A stretch of 13,681 nt of DNA from CAYGLV01 sp964351025. Lineage in GTDB: Bacteria > Actinomycetota > Thermoleophilia > Gaiellales > Gaiellaceae. Each line of letters begins with the position of its first letter. Position 1 is the first letter of the stretch. The stretch lies in assembly GCA_964351025.1 (NCBI GenBank), contig CAYGLV010000062.1, positions 1-13,681 of the forward strand. The letters are read 5' to 3'. The notes under the pieces were generated by a model. The model did not search any database. It saw nothing but the letters and a program-made list of their open reading frames with translations, and was not told the DNA's origin. The translations under genes were made by a program, and so were the position numbers. Shown here in pieces: positions 1 through 6,083 of the stretch.

Positions 1-56
1 AGATCAAGCCACCGAACCAGGCCGCGCTCACGCCGGCCTTGACATAGGAGCATCGG
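1..56. other. Ambiguous left edge: tail of an upstream + gene or head of a divergent - gene
   Basis: This stretch is too short to decide. On the + strand one frame is open from base 3 to a TAG at 45-47 and would be the last 14 codons of a gene ending 9 nt before the next start. On the - strand, a GTG at 31-29 starts a frame reading MSAAWFGGLI to the edge, with AAGG a few bases upstream. Both frames share the same third-codon positions, so GC3 cannot separate them. The all-plus layout of the rest of the window slightly favours the + tail. Confidence 0.3.
46..50 (+). promoter_or_regulatory. Ribosome binding site AGGAG for the GT2 gene at 57
   Basis: AGGAG lies 6 nt before the ATG at 57. It is one of the few good Shine-Dalgarno sites in the window and supports that start. 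It overlaps the possible upstream stop TAG at 45-47. Confidence 0.7.
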
Positions 57-1163
57 ATGCTGCTGCTCGAGGTGCTCCTCTGGGCCTGCCTCGGCGCACT
101 CGTCTGGACGCACCTCGCCTATCCGCTCGCTGCGGCGCTCGTTGCCCGGCTGCGGGAGCGGCCGGTGCGGCGGGCCGAAGCCGAGCCGACGGTGAGCGTG
201 GTCGTCGCCGCCCACGACGAGGAGACGGTGATCGCCCGCCGGCTCGAGAACCTGCTCGCGCTCGACTACCCGGTCGAGAAGCTCGAGCTCGTCGTCGCCT
301 CGGACGCCTCGACCGATTGCACCGACGAGCTCGTGCGCTCCTTCGCCGGCCGCGGCGTGCGTCTCGTCGTCTGCCCGCGTGGGGGCAAGGTCGCCGCGCA
401 GGACCGCGCAGTGCGCGAGACCTCGGGCGAGGTCGTCGCTTTCTCCGACGCGAACGCGACCTGGGCGCCGGACGCGCTGCGCACGCTCGTGCGCTCTTTC
501 GCCGACCCTCAAGTCGCCTACGTCTGCGGCCGGCTCGTCCTCCAGGACGCCGCCGGGAGCAACAGGGAGGGCGCCTACTGGCGCTACGAGCTGTGGCTGC
601 GGGCGAGCGAGTCGCGGCTCCACTCGGTCACCGGCGGCAACGGCTCGATCTACGCCCTGCGGCGCGCCGACTACGTCGAGGTTGACCCCCGCTTCGGGCA
701 CGACCTCGCCTTCCCGTACCTGATGGTGCAGCGAGGCCGGCGCGCGGTCTACGAGCCGGAGGCGCTCGCGTTCGAGCGCCCGACGCCCACCAACGAGACC
801 GAGTATCGGCGCAAGGTGCGGATGTTCGAGCACTGCTGGCTGATCACCCTGCGCGGCTCGCTGCTGCGGCGACTGCCGCCCATCTACTGGGTCGAGGTCG
901 TCTCGCACCGGCTGCTCCGCTACGGGAGCGGCCTGCTCCACCTCGGTCTGCTCGGGTCGAGCCTGGCGCTCGCAGTGCTCGACGGCGCCTGGCTCTGGTG
1001 GGCGGCGCTCGGCGCGCAGGGCGCGCTGCTCGCAGCGGCGGCCGCCGGGGTCGGCATCGCCCGCTACTACGTGCTCGTCACGTGGGCGACCGTCGTCTCG
1101 CTTGCGAACTACCTGCGCCGCGGCGTGCCCGCGACGTGGGAGGCGGCGGAGGGGACACGGTAG
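57..1163 (+). CDS. Membrane-anchored family 2 glycosyltransferase
   Basis: A 368-residue GT-A fold glycosyltransferase of the processive or BcsA/HasA-like family 2 group. It probably transfers a sugar from a nucleotide donor to a lipid-linked acceptor on the cytoplasmic face. Residues 3-30 form an N-terminal membrane anchor. The catalytic domain starts at about 46 with SVVVAAHDEE. Further motifs are ASDAS at 81-85 (nucleotide binding), SDAN at 130-133 in the DxD position, TGGNGSIYA at 192-200, and GHDLAFP at 214-220, where D216 is the likely general base. RRKVR at 251-255 sits where the QxxRW-type helix would be. Two or three hydrophobic segments follow from about 290 to 352. The start has an AGGAG site 6 nt upstream. 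It is followed by a 55-nt gap and a toxin-antitoxin module, so it may form the end of an earlier transcription unit. Family assignment is firm; the sugar is unknown. Confidence 0.86.
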   Translation: MLLLEVLLWACLGALVWTHLAYPLAAALVARLRERPVRRAEAEPTVSVVVAAHDEETVIARRLENLLALDYPVEKLELVVASDASTDCTDELVRSFAGRGVRLVVCPRGGKVAAQDRAVRETSGEVVAFSDANATWAPDALRTLVRSFADPQVAYVCGRLVLQDAAGSNREGAYWRYELWLRASESRLHSVTGGNGSIYALRRADYVEVDPRFGHDLAFPYLMVQRGRRAVYEPEALAFERPTPTNETEYRRKVRMFEHCWLITLRGSLLRRLPPIYWVEVVSHRLLRYGSGLLHLGLLGSSLALAVLDGAWLWWAALGAQGALLAAAAAGVGIARYYVLVTWATVVSLANYLRRGVPATWEAAEGTR

Positions 1164-1171
1164 GACACCGC

Positions 1172-1201
1172 TGGAAAGGCGGATATCCAAACGCATATAG
1201 A
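1172..1201 (+). promoter_or_regulatory. Candidate vapBC promoter
   Basis: TGGAAA (1172-1177) and TATAGA (1196-1201) are spaced by 18 nt, and each matches 4 of 6 bases of the sigma-70-type consensus. They lie in the only AT-rich stretch of the window (19 of 31 bases are A/T in 1181-1211). Transcription from here would start around 1208, leaving a leader of only about 10 nt before the vapB ATG. That fits the lack of a Shine-Dalgarno site. This promoter would also drive the downstream polysaccharide genes, because no terminator follows. Confidence 0.45.
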
Positions 1202-1211
1202 TTGGATATCC
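1181..1211. repeat. Inverted repeat, probable VapB/VapBC operator
   Basis: Two 10-nt arms (GGATATCCAA at 1181-1190 and TTGGATATCC at 1202-1211) form a perfect inverted repeat with an 11-nt spacer. Each arm also contains the 8-nt palindrome GGATATCC, and the two palindrome centres are 23 nt apart, about two helical turns. The spacer holds the candidate -10 box, so a bound VapB dimer pair would block the promoter. Autoregulation through such repeats is known for VapBC loci. The assignment as operator is an inference from position and symmetry. Confidence 0.75.
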
Positions 1212-1218
1212 TGAGTCC

Positions 1219-1488
1219 ATGAAGACGACCGTCGACGTTGATCGCGAGCTGGCGGACGAGGCCGCGGAGATCCTGGGTACGAAATCGCTCAAGGACACGG
1301 TGAATGGCGCCCTCCGCGAGGTCGTCTCCGCAAAGCAGCGTCGCTTGCTGGCGGATCGGATTCGGAAGGGAACGCTGCCGGTGCCGACGCAGGAGGAGTA
1401 CGACGAGCTTCGCCGCCCCAAGTTGCCGGTCGGCGCCTTCGACGACTTCTCGGTACCGCCGAAACGGTCGCGCCGCCGACGGACGTGA
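1219..1488 (+). CDS. vapB: VapB-type ribbon-helix-helix antitoxin
   Basis: An 89-residue protein whose first 40 residues match the VapB antitoxin pattern: a short beta strand MKTTVDVD, a first helix (residues 9-18), a GTKS turn at 20-23, then a second helix leading to LREVV at 32-36. This part should dimerise and bind the inverted repeat just upstream. The C-terminal half (about 45-89) should wrap around the toxin. It ends in a strongly basic tail (KRSRRRR at 82-88), which could reach into the acidic PIN active site; that last point is inference. The ATG at 1219 is the natural start, since it opens the conserved strand. There is no Shine-Dalgarno site, and translation may be nearly leaderless. 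Its stop overlaps the vapC start by 4 nt, the usual antitoxin-first arrangement. Confidence 0.87.
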   Translation: MKTTVDVDRELADEAAEILGTKSLKDTVNGALREVVSAKQRRLLADRIRKGTLPVPTQEEYDELRRPKLPVGAFDDFSVPPKRSRRRRT

Positions 1489-1883
1489 CGCTCGTCCTCG
1501 CGGACACGAGTGTCTGGATGCGCCGGAGCCAGGCGAATGTCGCCGAACCGCTCGCCGAGACGATCGAGGAAGGGTGGGCGGCGATGACCATGCCGATCGC
1601 GCTCGAGATTCTGCGCTCCGCGCACGATTTCCGCAGCGCTCGTGATACGGCCGACCAGCTCGGCGCTCTGCGCAGGATCCCGATCACCGACCGCGTGGAA
1701 TGGCGTGCACGAAGCGTGCTGCTGGCGCTCGCATGGCGCGGATATCACCGCGGGCCCTCGCCGGTCGACCTGCTTGCCGCCGCCGCCGCCGAGTCTGCCG
1801 GCGCGGAGCTCTGGCATTGCGATCGCCATTTTGAGCTGATCGGCGAGGTCACCGGTCAGCCGATGTTGCGCCTCGGAGCATGA
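1485..1883 (+). CDS. vapC: VapC-type PIN-domain ribonuclease toxin
   Basis: A 132-residue PIN-domain protein of normal VapC length. The four acidic residues that bind Mg2+/Mn2+ are all present: D7 in LADTSVW, E41 in ALEILRSA, D95 in SPVDLLAAA, and D113 in HCDRHFE. No catalytic residue is lost, so the toxin looks active. Known VapC toxins cut specific tRNAs or rRNA when freed from VapB; the target here cannot be read from sequence. It starts with GTG at 1485, overlapping the vapB stop (GTGA) without its own ribosome site, so it should be translated by coupling. Its stop TGA overlaps the ATG of the sugar-transferase gene (ATGA at 1880-1883). This ties the module to the polysaccharide operon. 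Confidence 0.92.
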   Translation: MTLVLADTSVWMRRSQANVAEPLAETIEEGWAAMTMPIALEILRSAHDFRSARDTADQLGALRRIPITDRVEWRARSVLLALAWRGYHRGPSPVDLLAAAAAESAGAELWHCDRHFELIGEVTGQPMLRLGA

Positions 1884-2467
1884 ATCGGGCGCTCGACGTG
1901 GCGGTCGCCGGCACCGGCCTCGTGCTCGCGAGCCCGGTGCTCGCGCTCGCGGCGCTCGCCGTCAAGCTCGGCGACGGTGGCCCGATCCTCTACCGGCAGG
2001 AGCGGGTCGGGAAGGACGGCCAGGACTTCGAGCTGCTGAAGCTGCGCACCATGGTCGTCGGCGCCGAGACACTGGGGGCGGGCTACGCCGTCGACCGGGG
2101 AGACTCGCGGATCACTCGCGCCGGACGTTTGCTGAGGCGGCTCTCGCTCGACGAGCTGCCGCAGCTCTGGAACGTCGCCCGCGGCGAGATGTCGGTGATC
2201 GGGCCGCGGCCGACGCTCCGTTACCAGGTCGACCGCTACGACGAACGGCAGCGCCGACGCCTCGACGTGAAGCCGGGGATCACCGGCTGGGCGCAGGTGC
2301 ACGGCCGTGCGTCGCTGCCGTGGGCCGAGCGGATCGAGCTCGACGTCTGGTACGTCGAGCATCGTTCTCCCCTCGTGGACCTGAAGATCCTTCTGCTCAC
2401 GCCACTCGCCCTCTTCCGCGGCACCTACAAGGGCCCGACCGGTGGTTGGACGACTCCTCCTTCGTAG
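1880..2467 (+). CDS. PglC-like polyprenyl-phosphate sugar-1-phosphate transferase
   Basis: A 195-residue monotopic phosphoglycosyl transferase (bacterial sugar transferase family). It moves a phospho-sugar from a nucleotide donor to undecaprenyl phosphate and so starts the repeat unit on the inner face of the membrane. It is the short form, containing only the catalytic core, without the four-helix and CoA-binding-like N-terminal part of WcaJ or WbaP. The N-terminal re-entrant helix has the expected Ser-Pro break at 18-19. Then come RQERVG (39-44), LRTM (55-58), the catalytic Asp-Glu pair D91-E92 in LSLDELPQLWNV, IGPRP (107-111), KPGITGWAQV (131-140) and DVWYVEHRS (155-163). The ATG start is fixed by the conserved first residues and overlaps the vapC stop by 4 nt. 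GGAG precedes it by only one base, so coupling rather than independent initiation is likely. Substrate sugar unknown. Confidence 0.94.
   Translation: MNRALDVAVAGTGLVLASPVLALAALAVKLGDGGPILYRQERVGKDGQDFELLKLRTMVVGAETLGAGYAVDRGDSRITRAGRLLRRLSLDELPQLWNVARGEMSVIGPRPTLRYQVDRYDERQRRRLDVKPGITGWAQVHGRASLPWAERIELDVWYVEHRSPLVDLKILLLTPLALFRGTYKGPTGGWTTPPS
2429..2433 (+). promoter_or_regulatory. Ribosome binding site AAGGG for the GT-C gene at 2442
   Basis: AAGGG lies 8 nt before the GTG at 2442, inside the end of the sugar-transferase gene. It supports this start despite the 26-nt overlap. Confidence 0.55.
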
Positions 2468-3803
2468 CGAGCCCGGCTGGTACCGCGCCGCGGTCGCCGG
2501 GCTGCTCGCCGGGCTGACGCTCCTCGTCTTCTGGAATGCGTACGCCGTCGACCCCAGGCGGGGCTACGACGGCGCGGCGCACATCGAATACGCCGACGTG
2601 ATCGGCAAGGAGTGGCGACTTCCGGGCAAGGAGGCGCGCGGCTACTACAACCCGCCTCTGTTCTACGCGTTCGCGGGCCTCTCGAACCGCCTCGGAGCGG
2701 ACGTGCTCGGAGTTTCGCCGGCCGAGAAGCTGACGCAGGGTTGGAACGCGCTGCTGCTGCTCGGGAGCGCCGCGCTCTTCCTCTACGCCGCTCGTCTTGT
2801 CTTCCCCGGCAGGCGCACGCTGCACCTGGCCGCGCTCGCCTTCTTCTGCCTCGTGCCGGTGACGACTCGGACCGCAGCGATGTTCCACCCCGAGCCGCTC
2901 GACCTGTTCCTCTCGCTGGCTGGGCTGGCGCTCGCGACGCGGATGCTGATCCGGCGCTCATTCGGGTGGCGGCCGGCCGTCGCGCTCGGTGCCGTGCTCG
3001 GGCTCGCGCAGCTCTCGCGCACGTTCGGTATCTATGCGTCGGCGAGCGTCGGCCTGGTCTTCCTGCTGGCCGCGCTCTGGGGCTACGCACCACGCCGCGA
3101 GCTCGTGCGCGCGCTCGCGGTGACTGCTCTCGCAGCCGCGGTTCTGACGGGCCCCTGGTATCTCCACCAGGCGGTCCGTTACACAAATCCGATCTTCGAC
3201 CAGCCGACCGTGGACAAGCCGCTCTGGGAGCGGCGCCCACTCTCGTTCTACGTGGACCCGGGCGTGCCGGAGGTGTTCACACAGCCCGTGCGCACGAGCT
3301 ATTTGAACCGCCTCGCGCCGACCGCCTACACCGAGCTGTGGGGCGACTACTTCGGCATCTGGGCCTGGAACTCGACGTTGCAGGAAAGGCCGGACCGCGG
3401 CCAGCTCTGGGACCTGCGCGCGCAAAGCGTCGTCGGAGCGCTGCCGACGTTGCTCGCCCTCGCCGGGATGCTCGCGCTGCTGCGCCGCGGCTTCCTCCGC
3501 CGCGGCATCGGCCGCGACCCGGCGCCGGCGCTCTTCGCAGCCCAGGCCGTCTTCGGGCTGCTCGGCTTTCTCTACTTCGCGATCGGCTACCCGACGCCGG
3601 ACGGGGACGTGATCAAGTCGACGTTCATGCTCGCCGCGGCGCCCGGCTGGGCGCTCGCGTTCGGGGTCGGCGTGGAGCGAGCGCTGCTCTGGATCGGGGA
3701 GCGCCCGCTCGGGCGCTTCTACTTCGTCGCCGCGCTCGTCGCGATGGCCCTCGTGGACGTCCGCTTCCTCGTCTACGGCAACCCTCTCGGAGGCATGTTC
3801 TAG
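2442..3803 (+). CDS. GT-C fold membrane glycosyltransferase (GT39/PMT-like)
   Basis: A 453-residue protein with about ten membrane segments, resembling the dolichyl-phosphate-mannose/ArnT-like GT-C superfamily. Such enzymes transfer a sugar from a polyprenyl-phosphate carrier on the outer face of the membrane. After the first segment (about 14-32), the outside loop carries GYDGAAHIEYADV (41-53), with D43 in the position of the catalytic Asp and a following His. It also carries YYNPPLFY (68-75), a typical GT-C loop motif. A long outside loop at about 243-330, rich in Tyr and Trp, probably holds acceptor-binding residues. The GTG start at 2442 overlaps the previous gene by 26 nt and has an AAGGG site. 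The donor could come from the DPM1-like enzyme at 11608. Family is likely; substrate is unknown. Confidence 0.76.
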   Translation: MVGRLLLRSEPGWYRAAVAGLLAGLTLLVFWNAYAVDPRRGYDGAAHIEYADVIGKEWRLPGKEARGYYNPPLFYAFAGLSNRLGADVLGVSPAEKLTQGWNALLLLGSAALFLYAARLVFPGRRTLHLAALAFFCLVPVTTRTAAMFHPEPLDLFLSLAGLALATRMLIRRSFGWRPAVALGAVLGLAQLSRTFGIYASASVGLVFLLAALWGYAPRRELVRALAVTALAAAVLTGPWYLHQAVRYTNPIFDQPTVDKPLWERRPLSFYVDPGVPEVFTQPVRTSYLNRLAPTAYTELWGDYFGIWAWNSTLQERPDRGQLWDLRAQSVVGALPTLLALAGMLALLRRGFLRRGIGRDPAPALFAAQAVFGLLGFLYFAIGYPTPDGDVIKSTFMLAAAPGWALAFGVGVERALLWIGERPLGRFYFVAALVAMALVDVRFLVYGNPLGGMF

Positions 3804-3828
3804 CCGGCCGCGGTTACGCTCTCGGGCA

Positions 3829-4836
3829 GTGACGACCGTCCTCTTCACGTGCGCGGGCCAGAGGGTCGACATCGTCGCCGCCTTCGGTCACGCCGGCGCC
3901 GAGACGGTCGCCACGGACGTCGACCCGCTTGCTCCCGCCCTCTACCACGCCGATCGGCATGCGCTCGTGCCGCGCGTCGACGACCCCGCCTACGTCCCGG
4001 CGCTCGCCGGGCTCGTTCGCACCTATGACGTCCGCCTGATCGTGCCGCTCACGGATCTCGACCACGCCGTGCTGACGCGCTCGCGCGAGGAGCTCGCCCC
4101 GGCGCTCGTCCTCCTGCCCGCCGCCGACGTCTGCGACCGGATGGGGGACAAGTACCTCGCCCATCTCTTCTTCGTCGAGCACGGCATCCCGAGCCCGCCG
4201 AGCTGGCTCCCCGGGGACGTGCCGGGCGACGCCCGCTTCCCCGTGCTCGTCAAGGTGCGCGAGGGCTTCGGGTCGCGCCACATCCACCGTGCGCGCGACT
4301 CCGCAGAGCTCGCGTTCTTCCTCCGCTACACGCCGGTCGAGTCGTTCGTCCAGCAGCAGTGCCTCGGGGAGGAGTTCTCGATCGACGTGTTCTGCGACCT
4401 CGAGAGTCGTTGCCTGAACGCGATCCCGCGCACGATGATCCAGTCGAAGGGCGGCGAGTCGATCAAGGGGATGACGATCAAGGACTGGGAGCTGATCGAG
4501 CACGGCCGCCGCGTCGCAGAGACGATCGGGATCGTCGGGCCCGCCAACATCCAGTGCTTCCGGGAGCCGGACGGGAGCCTGCCCGTGACCGACGTCAATC
4601 CCCGCTTCGGCGGTGCCTTCCCCCTGCCGCGGGCCGCCGGCAGCCGCTATCCGGAGCTTGCGCTCGCGCTCGCGCGCGGCGAGCTGCCGGAGCCGCGCCT
4701 CGGCGACTTCCGTGAGGGGGTCGTGATGACCAGGTTCTTCTCCCACCTCTGCCTGGCCGCCGACAGCGCGGGTACCCTCGAACCGTTCGCCGAAGAGCTG
4801 CCAGATCCGATAGCCGTGGATCCCGGCGAGGCGTAG
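3829..4836 (+). CDS. CarB-like ATP-grasp carboxylate-amine ligase
   Basis: A 335-residue single-domain ATP-grasp protein, related to the biotin-carboxylase/carbamoyl-phosphate-synthase large-chain and PylC-like group. Members activate a carboxylate as acyl phosphate and join it to an amine or thiol. The N-terminal pre-ATP-grasp part (1-100) begins TVLFTCAGQR and contains ATDVDP. Next come MGDKY with K108, LVKVREGFGSR (140-150) with K142, and EEFSIDVF (181-188). The metal-binding end of the fold is NIQCF (240-244) and TDVNPRFGG (254-262). Such stand-alone ligases occur in capsule and exopolysaccharide clusters, where they could attach an amino acid to a sugar; that role is an inference here. 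It starts with GTG 25 nt after the preceding gene, with no strong ribosome site. The last 20-25 residues are an unusual acidic, proline-containing tail. Confidence 0.86.
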   Translation: MTTVLFTCAGQRVDIVAAFGHAGAETVATDVDPLAPALYHADRHALVPRVDDPAYVPALAGLVRTYDVRLIVPLTDLDHAVLTRSREELAPALVLLPAADVCDRMGDKYLAHLFFVEHGIPSPPSWLPGDVPGDARFPVLVKVREGFGSRHIHRARDSAELAFFLRYTPVESFVQQQCLGEEFSIDVFCDLESRCLNAIPRTMIQSKGGESIKGMTIKDWELIEHGRRVAETIGIVGPANIQCFREPDGSLPVTDVNPRFGGAFPLPRAAGSRYPELALALARGELPEPRLGDFREGVVMTRFFSHLCLAADSAGTLEPFAEELPDPIAVDPGEA

Positions 4837-4868
4837 CCCGTCGCGTCGCGATCCCGCTTGCGCTGCTC
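4833..4868 (+). other. Probable missing N-terminal part of the propeller gene's signal anchor
   Basis: In the frame of the propeller gene, these 12 codons upstream of the first standard start read VARRVAIPLALL and lead into LVAIGLIAAAAV. Together they make an arginine-flanked hydrophobic stretch of about 20 residues, exactly a signal anchor. No ATG, GTG or TTG occurs in this frame between about 4720 and 4868. The codon at 4833 is GTA, and it overlaps the ligase stop TAG in the same 4-nt register as the ATGA/GTGA junctions elsewhere in the operon. Confidence 0.6.
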
Positions 4869-6083
4869 TTGGTGGCGATCGGGCTGATCGCGGCCGCGGC
4901 TGTACGGAAGGAGCTTCGCGGGCGGGACGTCCGGGGCTCCTCCACCGTCGAGTTCGTGACGACTGCGGCGCCGGAGCCGCCTCTGCCCCCACCCGGCAAG
5001 CAACGCGCCGGGGTCGTCTGGCCCACCTTCGGCTACGTCGCCGCACGCACCCGCTCCGCGCCGTTCTCCCACCGACCCCCGTTGCGGCGATTGTGGACGT
5101 TCCGTGCCCGCCAGCTGCTCGAGTTCCCGCCCGCCGTCGCCCACGGTCGCCTCTACGTCGCCAACAACAGCGGCGTCCTGTTCGCCGTCAACGCGGCGAC
5201 CGGACGCCTCGCCTGGAAACACGCGTCGGGCCGCTGCGTTGCTGCGTCGCCCGCGGTGACGAGCGACACGGTCTACCTCTCCTTCCTCAACCGGCCGCCC
5301 TGCAACGCGTCGGGCGCCGGTCTCGACGGTGAGGTCGTCGCCCTTACCGCCGGTCTTGGGCGGGTGCGCTGGCGCGTGCGCATCGGCCCGACCGAGTCTT
5401 CGCCGCTCGTCGCAAACGGGCTCGTGTACGTCGGCGACTGGCGGGGCCGCGTCTACGCACTCGATGCGCGTACCGGGGCCGAGCGCTGGCGCTTCCAGAC
5501 CGGCGGCAAGGTGAAGGGCGCAGTCGCGCTCGCGGGTGGCCGGCTCTTCGTCGGCTCCTACGACCACTACGTGTACGCCCTCGACGCGCGCACGGGCGCG
5601 TTGGCCTGGCGTGCCTCGGCCCAAGACCGGGTCGGCGGCAGGGGAAACTTCTACTCCACGCCGGCTGTCGCGTATGGCCGCGTCTACATCGGCTCGACAG
5701 ACGGGAAGGTCTACTCGTTCGGTGCGGCGAGCGGCAAGCTCCGCTGGTCGCAGTCGACCGGGGGCTTCGTCTACGCCTCGCCGGCGGTCTGGGAGCGGAA
5801 GGTCTACGCGGGGTCGTACAGTGGCAGCTTCGTCGCGCTCGACGCGGCGACGGGTGAGGAGGTCTGGAGCTTCCGGGCGAACGGGCGCATCTCCGGTTCC
5901 GCAACGGTGCTCGAAGGTGTCGTGTGGTTTTCCACCCTGCGGGAGCGCACGTACGCGCTCGACGCGCGGACCGGCGCGCTGCTGTGGGAGTTCCCCGACG
6001 GCAAGTACGCCGCTGTCGTCGCGGACGCCGAGCGCCTGTACCTCGTCGGCCACGCCCGTCTGTATGGAATGGTTGCGCGGTGA
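4869..6083 (+). CDS. Membrane-anchored PQQ-type beta-propeller repeat protein
   Basis: A protein of 404 residues from the first standard start. It consists of a hydrophobic N-terminus, a Pro-rich linker (about 33-45), and then eight repeats of about 40 residues of the PQQ-binding-like (YncE/BamB-like) type. Each repeat has the form of an SPAV...GRVYVGS...VYALDA.TG...W pattern, with the YALDARTG block seen three times. The opening strand LWTFRAR (75-81) and the last half-repeat would close the ring, giving an eight-bladed propeller outside the membrane. The catalytic residues of PQQ alcohol dehydrogenases are not evident, so a binding or scaffold role is likelier than an enzyme. There are two Cys, at about 121 and 145. 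The listed TTG start (or the next codon, GTG) leaves only about 11 hydrophobic residues, so the true start is probably upstream. It ends in a 4-nt overlap with the epimerase gene. Role in polysaccharide assembly is inferred from position. Confidence 0.85.
   Translation: MVAIGLIAAAAVRKELRGRDVRGSSTVEFVTTAAPEPPLPPPGKQRAGVVWPTFGYVAARTRSAPFSHRPPLRRLWTFRARQLLEFPPAVAHGRLYVANNSGVLFAVNAATGRLAWKHASGRCVAASPAVTSDTVYLSFLNRPPCNASGAGLDGEVVALTAGLGRVRWRVRIGPTESSPLVANGLVYVGDWRGRVYALDARTGAERWRFQTGGKVKGAVALAGGRLFVGSYDHYVYALDARTGALAWRASAQDRVGGRGNFYSTPAVAYGRVYIGSTDGKVYSFGAASGKLRWSQSTGGFVYASPAVWERKVYAGSYSGSFVALDAATGEEVWSFRANGRISGSATVLEGVVWFSTLRERTYALDARTGALLWEFPDGKYAAVVADAERLYLVGHARLYGMVAR

Noticed and set aside
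1164..1218. Inverted repeat read as a terminator of the GT2 gene
   Set aside because: The arms are AT-rich, the 11-nt loop contains a promoter-like TATAGA, and no T-tract follows. An operator for vapBC explains it better.
1219..1883. VapBC as part of an insertion sequence or integron cassette
   Set aside because: No transposase, terminal repeats, target duplication or attachment site is visible around the module.
3804..3828. Possible promoter or terminator in the 25-nt gap before the ligase gene
   Set aside because: No -10-like box, no T-run and no convincing hairpin; it looks like a plain intra-operon gap.
2958..3872. Antisense reading frame of about 304 codons across the first GT-C gene
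   Set aside because: No recognisable fold; it runs across a genuine intergenic gap and the start of the ligase, as expected for a chance open frame in high-GC DNA.
5150..6050. Imperfect DNA repeats about 120 nt long
   Set aside because: These follow the protein-level propeller blades (YALDARTG blocks) and are not an independent DNA repeat or CRISPR array.
4647..6053. Long antisense reading frame (about 468 codons) opposite the propeller gene
   Set aside because: It is a GC-rich shadow: its codons pair with the third positions of a clearly real repeat protein, and its translation is low-complexity Arg/Ala/Glu text with no domain.
5924..6079. N-terminal extension of the epimerase
   Set aside because: The Rossmann strand must lie at the N-terminus. 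GTG at 6080 gives MRYVVTGAAG directly, whereas the upstream part is shadow of the propeller gene.
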